Positions 1 through 5,658 of a stretch of DNA of 8,892 bases are shown here, piece after piece. A program made the translations under genes and the position numbers. Position 1 is the first letter of the stretch, and each line of letters opens with the position of its first letter. Source of the DNA: Caldisericota bacterium (lineage in GTDB: Bacteria; Caldisericota; Caldisericia; Cryosericales; Cryosericaceae); NCBI GenBank assembly GCA_026390285.1, contig JAPLGH010000080.1, positions 1-8,892 on the forward strand, written 5' to 3'. The notes beneath the pieces are model-generated. The model saw only the letters and a program-made list of their open reading frames with translations, made no database searches and was not told the DNA's origin.

Positions 1-1
1 C

Positions 2-313
2 ACCGACATCAGAGAAGATGCGAGCCGCTATGTCATCCTCATGAACATGCCGGGCGTGGCCAAGGAGCGTGTCACAATCACGGCCGAAGACAACGGCCTT
101 ACCGTCAGGACGTCCGAAGAGGAGAAGAAGGACGGCGACACGCTCAAGACCGTGTACCGCGAGCGCATGGCCGGAACCTATGAGCGCGAGTTCCACTTCG
201 ATGAGCCCGTCGACGTCGAGAACGTCACTGCCCGCATAGAGAACGGCGTGCTCGAGCTGACCGTGCCCAAGAAGGCCCAGAGCACCGACACGAAGACGAT
301 TCCCGTAAGCTAG
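2..313 (+). CDS. Hsp20/alpha-crystallin small heat-shock protein, 5' end outside the window
   Basis: This is the C-terminal 103 residues of a small heat-shock protein, an ATP-independent cytoplasmic holdase that binds unfolding proteins. The reading frame is open from base 2, upstream of the first ATG at 41, so the start lies before the window. Family marks that are visible: the early ILMNMPGV segment (the A-x-L-P-G-V region of bacterial Hsp20), a charged EEEKK stretch, the RERMAGTYEREFHFDEPVD block matching the usual R-x-x-G-x-F-x-R-x-F-x-L-P, then ENGVLELTVPK, the strand-8/9 'NGVL-x-x-x-x-PK' signature ending the alpha-crystallin domain. A short tail with an I-P-V element (TKTIPVS) follows, like the I-x-I/V motif that mediates oligomer contacts. 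The TAG stop is 22 bases before a strong hairpin. The assignment is firm; the paralogue type is not determinable. Confidence 0.95.
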   Translation, partial: TDIREDASRYVILMNMPGVAKERVTITAEDNGLTVRTSEEEKKDGDTLKTVYRERMAGTYEREFHFDEPVDVENVTARIENGVLELTVPKKAQSTDTKTIPVS

Positions 314-335
314 CGCCACTTGATCCTTGATGGGT

Positions 336-370
336 GGGACGAGCCCCGGCTGATCACCGGGGCTCGTCCC
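336..370 (+). terminator. Perfect 14-bp hairpin after the Hsp20 gene, probable terminator
   Basis: GGGACGAGCCCCGG (336-349) pairs without mismatch to CCGGGGCTCGTCCC (357-370) across a 7-base loop. It starts 22 bases after the Hsp20 stop and ends 20 bases before the next promoter. No T-run follows, so it is either a GC-strong terminator without a U-tract or a 3'-end stabilising hairpin. Its symmetry would work in both directions. Confidence 0.7.
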
Positions 371-389
371 CATTCCGAGACACACATCG

Positions 390-418
390 TTGACAGGTCG
401 GATGCGGGCAGGTATACT
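390..418 (+). promoter_or_regulatory. Sigma70-type promoter for the riboswitch/ATPase transcript
   Basis: A perfect -35 TTGACA (390-395), 17 bases of spacing, and a -10 TATACT (413-418) are seen directly. Transcription should start near 424-426, right at the 5' strand of the riboswitch P1 helix. A strong constitutive promoter feeding an RNA switch fits control at the level of premature termination. Confidence 0.88.
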
Positions 419-420
419 TT

Positions 421-528
421 AAGTGGTTGGGGAGTAGCTGCCTGCGCATACGCAGGACCGGCTGCCGTCAGGACGGAGGGGCCGAACCCTCCCGGCAGGC
501 CATCATTGTGAAACGTGCGAGACCACCA
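421..528 (+). ncRNA. yybP-ykoY: yybP-ykoY riboswitch aptamer (Mn2+-sensing)
   Basis: The RNA matches the yybP-ykoY family in sequence and fold. The P1 5' strand GTGGTT (423-428) pairs with GACCAC (521-526). It is followed at once by the conserved GGGGAGTAG (429-437). P2 is CCTGCG (441-446) with CGCAGG (451-456). The P3 base CTGCC (462-466) pairs with GGCAG (494-498) and contains the conserved loop CGTCA (466-470). A distal helix joins GGAGGG (475-480) with CCCTCC (487-492). A small P4-like stem covers 504-517, and the conserved 3' junction GCGAGACC lies at 517-524. Members of this family bind Mn2+ and often precede P-type cation ATPases such as Lactococcus YoaB, which is exactly the context here. 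The class is assigned by motif recall; a covariance-model search was not possible. Confidence 0.88.
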
Positions 529-557
529 TGACAGTGTATGTGGGGGTCTTTTTCTTT
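520..557 (+). terminator. Riboswitch expression platform: intrinsic terminator overlapping P1
   Basis: AGACC (520-524) pairs with GGTCT (545-549). Inner pairing of the CCACCA segment with TGTGG/GGG (539-544) is possible in more than one register. A T-rich tract (549-557, TTTTTCTTT) follows. The 5' arm is the same segment that forms the 3' strand of aptamer P1 (521-526), so P1 and the terminator exclude each other. This predicts an ON switch: metal binding holds P1 and lets transcription run into the ATPase. The stem contains a mismatch or bulge, so its strength is uncertain. Confidence 0.75.
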
Positions 558-587
558 ATGCATCCCCGTTGAATGCAGGGAGGTACT

Positions 588-3353
588 GTGACAGATCCAT
601 CAGAACAACTGACCGGACACCCGCTACAGGTGAACGATACAACAACACCCGCGCCTTGGACGCAGACACCGCATGATGTCTGCACAGCGCTGGCTACCGA
701 TGCACATACAGGTCTGGCCATAGCGGAAGCGGCGCACCGCCTGCAGGAGCAGGGGCCAAACCAGCTGACCGAAGCCAGGGGCAAGAGCCCGTGGCGCCTG
801 TTTGCCGAGCAATTCAAGGGCATCGTCATCTGGGTGCTGGTCGCAGCGGCTGTCCTCTCGGGTGTCATGGGAGAACTCGTGGACGCAGTGGCAATCGTCG
901 CAATCATTCTGCTCAACGCCGTGCTCGGGTTCACACAGGAGTCACGCGCTGAGCGCTCACTGACAGCACTCCGACGCATGAGTAGTCCCGTGTGCCGTGT
1001 CCTGCGCGACGAGCATCTCGTCAGTATCGACACGCATGACCTTGTCACCGGCGACGTTATCGTCGTCGAGGAGGGCGACCGCATCCCAGCCGACGCACGG
1101 GTCCTGTCAGCGACCCCCAACTTCGCGTGCGAGGAAGCATCGCTGACCGGCGAGGCAGCTGCCATCCGCAAGGATACCGCTGCCCTGCAGGACGCGCACA
1201 CATCGATTGCCGACCGCACCAACATGCTGTTTACCGGGACATCCGTCGTCGAAGGCAAGGCGCAGGCGGTCGTCACCGCAACCGGCATGCAGACGGAGCT
1301 GGGCCGCATCGCAGGCATGATCCAACAGATCCCGGAGGAGCCCACTCCGCTGCAGCGCAAGCTGGACGTCCTGGGCAAGCAACTCGTCATCGTTTCGCTC
1401 GGTCTCGTCACCATCGTCTTCGCGGTCGAAATGCTGCACGGTGGCCGCTTCATGAACACCCTGCTCGTCGCTGTCTCACTGGCTGTGGCCGCTGTGCCCG
1501 AGGGACTCCCCGCCGTAGTCACCATTGCCCTCGCGATGGGCGTCCAGCGAATGGTCAAGCGCCATGCCCTCGTACGGAAGCTGCATGCGGTCGAGACGCT
1601 GGGCGCGACGACCGTCATCTGCACCGACAAGACCGGTACGCTCACTCGCAACGAAATGACAGTCCGTGCCGTCGTCACGCCCGACGCGTCGTACATCCTC
1701 ACGGGCATCGGATACGAGCCAAGCGGTTCCATTCAGCTGGGCGGCGAAGACATCGATGCGAGCGTACACGGCGACCTCATGTCAGCGTTGTACGCCTGTG
1801 TCCTGGCCAATGCGGCCGAACTCAGCCAAGATGAGGACGGGGCGTGGTCGGTCGTGGGCGACCCGACCGAGGGTGCCCTGCTGGTCGCTGCGGAGAAGGC
1901 CGGTGTCGACAGGATGGCTGCGGGGGAAGACCAGCCCATCGTCGCCGAACTGCCCTTCGATGCACGGCGCAAGTGTATGTCGATGATCCGCAAGGGTGAC
2001 AGCGGCCGGCTGGTCGTCTACACCAAGGGAGCACCGGACGTGATCCTCAAGTTCTGTCCCAGCGCATTGGTGAACGGCGCCGTCGTCACGATGGAAGAAC
2101 AACTGCGACAGCGTATGCTCGCCTCCAACGAGGAACTGGCTGGGCAGGCGCTGCGGGTGCTGGCCGTTGCACGCCGTACCCGAGCGGACGAAGGGAGAAC
2201 GTTTGCGCCAGAGTCGGTCGAACGCGATATGACGTTCCTGGGCCTCATCGCCATGATGGACCCGCCACGCGACGAAGTCCGCACAGCCATGGCGGAGTGT
2301 GCAGAGGCCGGTATCCGAACCATCATGATCACTGGCGACCACAAGGCGACGGCCGTCGCCATCGCGCGCGACCTTGGCTTCTACCATGAGGATTCCCGCG
2401 CCCTCACCGGCAGGGAGCTGGACGATCTGTCCGACGAGACATTCGAAGCGCAGCTGCCGATGGTCGCGGTGTACGCACGGGTCGCGCCCGAACACAAGCT
2501 GCGGATCATCCGTGCGTGGCGCAAGCGCGGGGAGATCGTGTCCATGACAGGCGACGGCGTCAACGATGCTCCGGCGATCAAAGAAGCTCACATCGGGGTC
2601 GCCATGGGCATCACTGGGACAGACGTCACCAAGGAAGTCGCGGACATGGTCATCACGGACGACAACTTCGCATCCATCGTCGCCGCGGTGGAAGAAGGCC
2701 GGGCCATCTACGACAACATCCTCAAGTTCGTGCACTACCTGCTGTCCTGCAACCTGGGCGAGATCGTCCTGATGTTCCTGGCCTCGGTGCTTGGGTGGCC
2801 CGCGCCGCTGATCCCCGTGCAGATCCTCTGGATGAACCTCGTGACCGACGGCCTTCCTGCCCTCGCGCTGGGAGTGGATCCCGCCGCAGACGGACTGATG
2901 AGGCGCGCACCCCGCAAGCCCGATGCGCCACTCCTCAGCAGGACACGGGGCACGATCCTGCTCATCCAAGCATTTGCCATTGCCCTCTGCTCGCTGGCCG
3001 CATTCGCCTTTGTCCTGCACGTCGAACAGGGCAGCCCGACACGCGCCCGCACCATGACATTCACCGTCATCGTGCTCGCCGAGCTGTTCCAGGCATTCAA
3101 CGCGCGCAGTCTCCGTGAATCTGCCTTCAGCCCGCGCCTGCACGCAAACTGGAACCTGGTGCTGGCGACACTGGGAGCACTCGCCCTGCAGCTGTTCCTG
3201 ATCTACGTTCCGTTACTCCAGCGTGTCTTCCAGACCGAAACACTCTCGCTGGTTGACCTCGGTGTAGGCACTGCGCTCGCCTCTTTCACCCTCTGGGCGA
3301 CCGAGCTCGCCAAACTGGTTCTGCGCCACAGCAAGGAGAGTAGAGGCGACTGA
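588..3353 (+). CDS. P-type IIA cation-transporting ATPase (probable Mn2+/Ca2+ exporter)
   Basis: This is an integral-membrane pump of 921 residues, normal length for type IIA. I chose GTG at 588 because AGGGAGG (577-583) lies 4 bases upstream; an ATG at 573 is in frame but lacks a ribosome site. Numbered from 588: an N-terminal cation-ATPase domain; M1/M2 about 78-118; A-domain TGEA at 187-190; M4 with PEGLP at 304-308; phosphorylated Asp347 in DKTGTLT; nucleotide-domain KGAPD at 480-484; TGDH at 582-585; TGDGVND at 654-660; then M5-M10. The SERCA-type ion ligands are all present: Glu305 (M4), Asn722 and Glu725 (M5), Asn750, Thr753 and Asp754 (M6), Glu832 (M8). SERCA-like pumps move Ca2+, and bacterial relatives also move Mn2+. 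The upstream yybP-ykoY riboswitch argues for Mn2+ efflux here. Substrate is inference; family membership is certain. Confidence 0.96.
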   Translation: MTDPSEQLTGHPLQVNDTTTPAPWTQTPHDVCTALATDAHTGLAIAEAAHRLQEQGPNQLTEARGKSPWRLFAEQFKGIVIWVLVAAAVLSGVMGELVDAVAIVAIILLNAVLGFTQESRAERSLTALRRMSSPVCRVLRDEHLVSIDTHDLVTGDVIVVEEGDRIPADARVLSATPNFACEEASLTGEAAAIRKDTAALQDAHTSIADRTNMLFTGTSVVEGKAQAVVTATGMQTELGRIAGMIQQIPEEPTPLQRKLDVLGKQLVIVSLGLVTIVFAVEMLHGGRFMNTLLVAVSLAVAAVPEGLPAVVTIALAMGVQRMVKRHALVRKLHAVETLGATTVICTDKTGTLTRNEMTVRAVVTPDASYILTGIGYEPSGSIQLGGEDIDASVHGDLMSALYACVLANAAELSQDEDGAWSVVGDPTEGALLVAAEKAGVDRMAAGEDQPIVAELPFDARRKCMSMIRKGDSGRLVVYTKGAPDVILKFCPSALVNGAVVTMEEQLRQRMLASNEELAGQALRVLAVARRTRADEGRTFAPESVERDMTFLGLIAMMDPPRDEVRTAMAECAEAGIRTIMITGDHKATAVAIARDLGFYHEDSRALTGRELDDLSDETFEAQLPMVAVYARVAPEHKLRIIRAWRKRGEIVSMTGDGVNDAPAIKEAHIGVAMGITGTDVTKEVADMVITDDNFASIVAAVEEGRAIYDNILKFVHYLLSCNLGEIVLMFLASVLGWPAPLIPVQILWMNLVTDGLPALALGVDPAADGLMRRAPRKPDAPLLSRTRGTILLIQAFAIALCSLAAFAFVLHVEQGSPTRARTMTFTVIVLAELFQAFNARSLRESAFSPRLHANWNLVLATLGALALQLFLIYVPLLQRVFQTETLSLVDLGVGTALASFTLWATELAKLVLRHSKESRGD

Positions 3354-3367
3354 GGTCAGGCCTCTAC
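3340..3367 (+). terminator. Hairpin spanning the ATPase stop codon, weak terminator candidate
   Basis: GTAGAGGC (3340-3347) pairs perfectly with GCCTCTAC (3360-3367) around a 12-base loop that contains the TGA stop. No T-run follows, so this may be a weak terminator or a 3'-end protective hairpin. The following gene has its own promoter, which makes a transcript end here plausible. Confidence 0.35.
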
Positions 3368-3407
3368 CTTGGCTGGCTGCTGCGGGCGGCTGGTGGCTCG
3401 CGCGTCG

Positions 3408-3437
3408 TTGACAAAGCAGCCGTCCTGTGACTATACT
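3408..3437 (+). promoter_or_regulatory. Sigma70-type promoter for the NERD-domain gene
   Basis: Perfect TTGACA (3408-3413), 18 bases of spacing and TATACT (3432-3437). The predicted transcript start, near 3443-3445, gives a leader of about 20 bases to the GTG start at 3464 and about 68 bases to the ATG at 3512. Confidence 0.82.
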
Positions 3438-3463
3438 GTCATCGAGAACAGGGAGGCAGACGC

Positions 3464-4438
3464 GTGGCGATAGTCATCGGTGCAAGCGGCGCATGGAAGG
3501 AGGTGCTGACCATGGCACGAACGGCCGGCATCGTCGTGAACGAGCCGTCCGACGTTGGCATTCAGCTGGCACGCGCTCAGAAGGTGCTCTACGAGGAGGA
3601 GATTCTGGCACGCGACGACCTCGCATTGCAACAGACCACGCTGGAACACGATTTGGCACAGAAGCGCTCCGCCACTGCCGAGGACATCGCACTCATCCGC
3701 GCCCGTTCCGAACAGGACCTGGCACGCTTGTCCGCCCGGCTTGGCAACTTGCGCTCGGGAGCCACAGCTGCGGCGGCTCGCGTATGGATCGGGTTGTCCC
3801 GTCTCAGTCTGCAAGCCCAGGAGAGCGCGCAGATACGCGCGCGGTCACGTGCCGTCCTCCCCGCTCAACGTGCCATCCAGGACTTCCTCGACGGACGCGA
3901 GACCGAGGTGGCGAGGCGCGTCGAAGGTGCCCGCCGCATCGCCTCGGGGATCGAGGCCATCGCCCACTCCGCTGCCCTGGCCAATGCCATTGCAGAACGG
4001 ACCGTCATCAGGATACTCAGCACTCTGCCGGATGATTTCGTCCTGATCAGCGACCTCCACCTGCGTTCTGACCACGACCTTCCGTTCGAGGGCGGCTACC
4101 TGAAAACGGCACAGCTGGACCACTTGCTCATAGGCCCTGCAGGGATCTACGCCATCGAGACCAGGAGTTGGAGTCGCACCGCCATTGCGGCTGGGGAGGA
4201 GGCGGATCCTGTACTGCAGGTGACACGGGCATCCTTTCTGTGCACTCACATCCTGAAGGATGCGGGCTGCGACCAGATCGTACGGTCTATCGTCGCCTCG
4301 GAGGGTGCCGCGCCTACGCGGTCTGGCGGAGCCCATGTCGCCGTTGTTCCTGCGGCGCGCCTGCTCGCCTACATTCAGTACGGGCCCCAGCTGATGTCAG
4401 TCCAGGAGATCGCTGACGCCTGCAGGATACTGTCGTAG
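3464..4438 (+). CDS. Coiled-coil protein with C-terminal NERD (nuclease-related) domain
   Basis: A cytoplasmic protein of 324 residues from GTG 3464, or 308 from ATG 3512. GTG 3464 has GGGAGG 7 bases upstream; ATG 3512 is in frame with a full AAGGAGGT also 7 bases upstream, so the shorter form may be the main product. Numbered from 3464: residues about 30-100 are charged, Glu/Gln/Arg/Ala-rich and look helical or coiled-coil. Residues about 178-260 match the NERD domain: Glu178 in AERTVIRILSTLP, VLISDLHL, then QLDHLLIGPAGIYAIETRSW with Asp219 and Glu232. NERD belongs to the restriction-endonuclease-like fold, whose usual last motif is E-x-K; here it reads E-T-R (Arg234), so catalysis is uncertain. 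No membrane segment is seen. The biological role is unknown. It has its own promoter and no evident operon partner. Confidence 0.82.
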   Translation: MAIVIGASGAWKEVLTMARTAGIVVNEPSDVGIQLARAQKVLYEEEILARDDLALQQTTLEHDLAQKRSATAEDIALIRARSEQDLARLSARLGNLRSGATAAAARVWIGLSRLSLQAQESAQIRARSRAVLPAQRAIQDFLDGRETEVARRVEGARRIASGIEAIAHSAALANAIAERTVIRILSTLPDDFVLISDLHLRSDHDLPFEGGYLKTAQLDHLLIGPAGIYAIETRSWSRTAIAAGEEADPVLQVTRASFLCTHILKDAGCDQIVRSIVASEGAAPTRSGGAHVAVVPAARLLAYIQYGPQLMSVQEIADACRILS

Positions 4439-4532
4439 ACTCCTGAGAGTCGTGACTGAGCCCCTACCCAGCACAGCAAGCCAACTTAGAGCTGTCAGGC
4501 TCTATGCCTTCACAATCATCTGTACGAAACCT

Positions 4533-4558
4533 CTGTATGCTGCGTATAGAACATACAG
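4533..4558 (+). promoter_or_regulatory. Dyad-symmetric promoter/operator region of the SHOCT gene
   Basis: CTGTATG (4533-4539) and CATACAG (4552-4558) form a perfect inverted repeat with 12 bases between. The best -10 candidate, TATAGA (4545-4550), lies inside the spacer, and no good -35 is found at 16-18 bases upstream. A weak promoter with a dyad across it is typical of a regulated promoter, but the regulator is unknown and no regulator gene lies nearby. Confidence 0.45.
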
Positions 4559-4575
4559 GGACGCAAAGGCGTCCC
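4558..4575 (+). other. 5'-UTR stem-loop upstream of the SHOCT gene
   Basis: GGGACGC (4558-4564) pairs perfectly with GCGTCCC (4569-4575) around an AAAG loop. The ribosome site AAGGAG begins 6 bases later. If the -10 box at 4545 is used, transcription would begin at or just before this stem, so the mRNA would carry a 5'-terminal hairpin, an arrangement known to stabilise some bacterial mRNAs. Confidence 0.5.
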
Positions 4576-4597
4576 GCAGAAAGGAGAAGTGATACGT

Positions 4598-4912
4598 ATG
4601 ATGGGATATTGGAGATATGGTGGTTTCGAACGCGGAGGGTGGGGCGGCGGATACATGTTAATGGGCTTCCTGTGCCTAGTGTTCTTCATCGCGTTTATCG
4701 TCTGGATCATCCGAATGGTGACGTGGAGACGGCATGGTATCGGCTGCGGCATGGGCTACATGCGTCACGTGCGTGGAATGCATGATGATTACGACATGAT
4801 GCAGGGAAGGCAGGACGAGGCCCTGGATATCCTCCGAAAGAGGTTCGCTTCGGGCGACATCACGAAGGAAGAGTACGAAGACCGCGTCAAAGTATTGAGC
4901 GGAGACAAGTAG
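4598..4912 (+). CDS. Small membrane protein with C-terminal SHOCT domain
   Basis: A predicted 104-residue protein. ATG 4598 is chosen because AAGGAG (4581-4586) lies 11 bases upstream; an in-frame GTG at 4589 is only 2 bases from that site, and ATG 4601 is also possible. The N-terminus is rich in Gly, Tyr and Trp (residues 3-19). One transmembrane helix spans about 20-43 and is followed by Arg/His residues. A linker at 46-70 is rich in Met, His, Cys and Asp (for example GMHDDYDMMQG) and could bind metal. Residues 74-101 (ALDILRKRFASGDITKEEY) are a classic SHOCT domain, a short helical pair found at the C-terminus of many bacterial membrane proteins, possibly for oligomerisation. Codon use looks more AT-rich than the neighbours. 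No biochemical function is known for the family. Confidence 0.85.
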   Translation: MMGYWRYGGFERGGWGGGYMLMGFLCLVFFIAFIVWIIRMVTWRRHGIGCGMGYMRHVRGMHDDYDMMQGRQDEALDILRKRFASGDITKEEYEDRVKVLSGDK

Positions 4913-4932
4913 CCGTCCCTGAGAAACACGCG

Positions 4933-4965
4933 CCCCTGTGCCGGTTCACGGCACAGGGGTTTTTT
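4933..4965 (+). terminator. Strong intrinsic terminator after the SHOCT gene
   Basis: CCCCTGTGCCG (4933-4943) pairs perfectly with CGGCACAGGGG (4949-4959) around a GTTCA loop, followed by six T (4960-4965). It sits 20 bases after the stop and is the clearest terminator in the window. Confidence 0.95.
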
Positions 4966-5187
4966 GCATCTCACGGTGCAGCCCACTGCCAACCCCCTAC
5001 GCTTCCTTCGCGAACGCCCTGGTGTATGCTCCGGACGCCGCTTGCTGTGCGTTCCTGCAGCTATACTGTCCAGTGCCGTCACGCGCTGCTGCCATTGCCA
5101 TCCCGAGGTGACGACATTGGACACGGTGTCGCCGCCGTGCCATGGACGATACTCCAGGACGGCGGGCGACTCGCTGACCTCAGCTCC
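4966..5187. other. Intergenic stretch without a supportable gene
   Basis: These 222 bases lie between the SHOCT terminator and the 3' end of the minus-strand VOC gene. A plus-strand open frame crosses it, but the start has no ribosome site and the composition (many Cys, Arg and Pro) does not look like a real protein. A TATACTGTC at 5062-5070 copies the -10 region of the NERD promoter, but I find no -35 at proper spacing (TTGCTG at 5042-5047 is only 14 bases away). GACACGGTGTC (about 5119-5129) is a short palindrome. No clear terminator for the VOC gene is seen. Confidence 0.5.
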
Positions 5188-5586
5188 CTAGACGCCTGAC
5201 AGTTCACCCAGTCCGACATGTTTGTCGAGCTGCAGCTCCTCCATGAGGCTGAAGGTGTTGCCTTCGGTATCCTTGCAGTTCACGATGCGCCCCACGCCGA
5301 CGATCGTGTCGATGTTGCCCACGATCGTCCCTCCCGCGGCGGTGACCTTCGCCATGGCATCTTCCAGCGACGCAACACCCAGCGTCAGGTTCGTCTCGAT
5401 GCCCTCGTCCTTGGTCGGGGCTAGAACTCCGTCGATGCCCGGTTCGCCCGGCCCACCAGTGGTGATCATGTAGTATTCGAACGGTCCGGCCCACCTCTCC
5501 ACGGTCCAGCCGAACGCAGCCTTGTAGAATGCAATCGCGCGAGTCGGGTCCCTCGCCCCCAGGTCAAAGTGAATCGGTCGTGGCAT
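5188..5586 (-). CDS. VOC family protein (glyoxalase/bleomycin-resistance fold)
   Basis: A 132-residue protein starting at the ATG at 5584-5586 (minus strand), with AGGAGG (5593-5598) 6 bases upstream. A longer frame to 5673 exists, but its 29 extra residues are Arg-rich and lie upstream of this ribosome site. It is one VOC module: beta-alpha-beta-beta-beta units starting MPRPIHFDLGARDPTRAIAF and YKAAFGWTVERW, then YYMITTGGPGEPGIDG, a second half from about TNLTLGVASLEDAMAKV, and a C-terminal GNTFSLMEE. His6 and Glu116 sit where VOC proteins usually hold metal ligands. The GEPGIDG/GWTVERW pattern resembles the group labelled 'enzyme related to lactoylglutathione lyase'. Substrate is unknown; true glyoxalase I activity should not be assumed. 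It is transcribed alone. Confidence 0.93.
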   Translation of the reverse strand: MPRPIHFDLGARDPTRAIAFYKAAFGWTVERWAGPFEYYMITTGGPGEPGIDGVLAPTKDEGIETNLTLGVASLEDAMAKVTAAGGTIVGNIDTIVGVGRIVNCKDTEGNTFSLMEELQLDKHVGLGELSGV

Positions 5587-5630
5587 GTCACGCCTCCTGT
5601 GCTTGTCGGGCCGTTTGGGCCTCTGCCCTA

Positions 5631-5658
5631 ACCATACTCGATGGTCCATGCCGTGCAA
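5631..5658 (-). promoter_or_regulatory. Putative promoter of the VOC gene
   Basis: Read on the minus strand: TTGCAC (5658-5653), 16 bases, TATGGT (5636-5631). It would start transcription near 5624, about 38 bases before the VOC start. The match to consensus is moderate. Confidence 0.5.

Noticed and set aside
320..511. A 63-codon open frame between Hsp20 and the ATPase
   Set aside because: It runs through the hairpin, promoter and riboswitch aptamer, and has no ribosome site.
503..1732. A 409-codon minus-strand open frame covering the riboswitch and the ATPase 5' part
   Set aside because: It is Ser/Thr/Arg/Cys-rich with no recognisable motif and overlaps a well-supported riboswitch and gene. 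It is a shadow frame.
1127..1834. A 235-codon plus-strand frame inside the ATPase
   Set aside because: It is an out-of-frame reading of the ATPase with Arg/His-rich low-complexity composition and no start signal.
1782..3143. A 453-codon open frame on the minus strand inside the ATPase gene
   Set aside because: It lies wholly opposite a certain P-type ATPase, has no ribosome site I can see, and its sequence shows no domain. Long antisense frames are common in GC-rich genes.
3427..4046. Overlapping plus-strand frames within the NERD gene
   Set aside because: Arg/Pro/His-rich shadow translations without ribosome sites. The NERD frame has recognisable domain motifs and two good ribosome sites.
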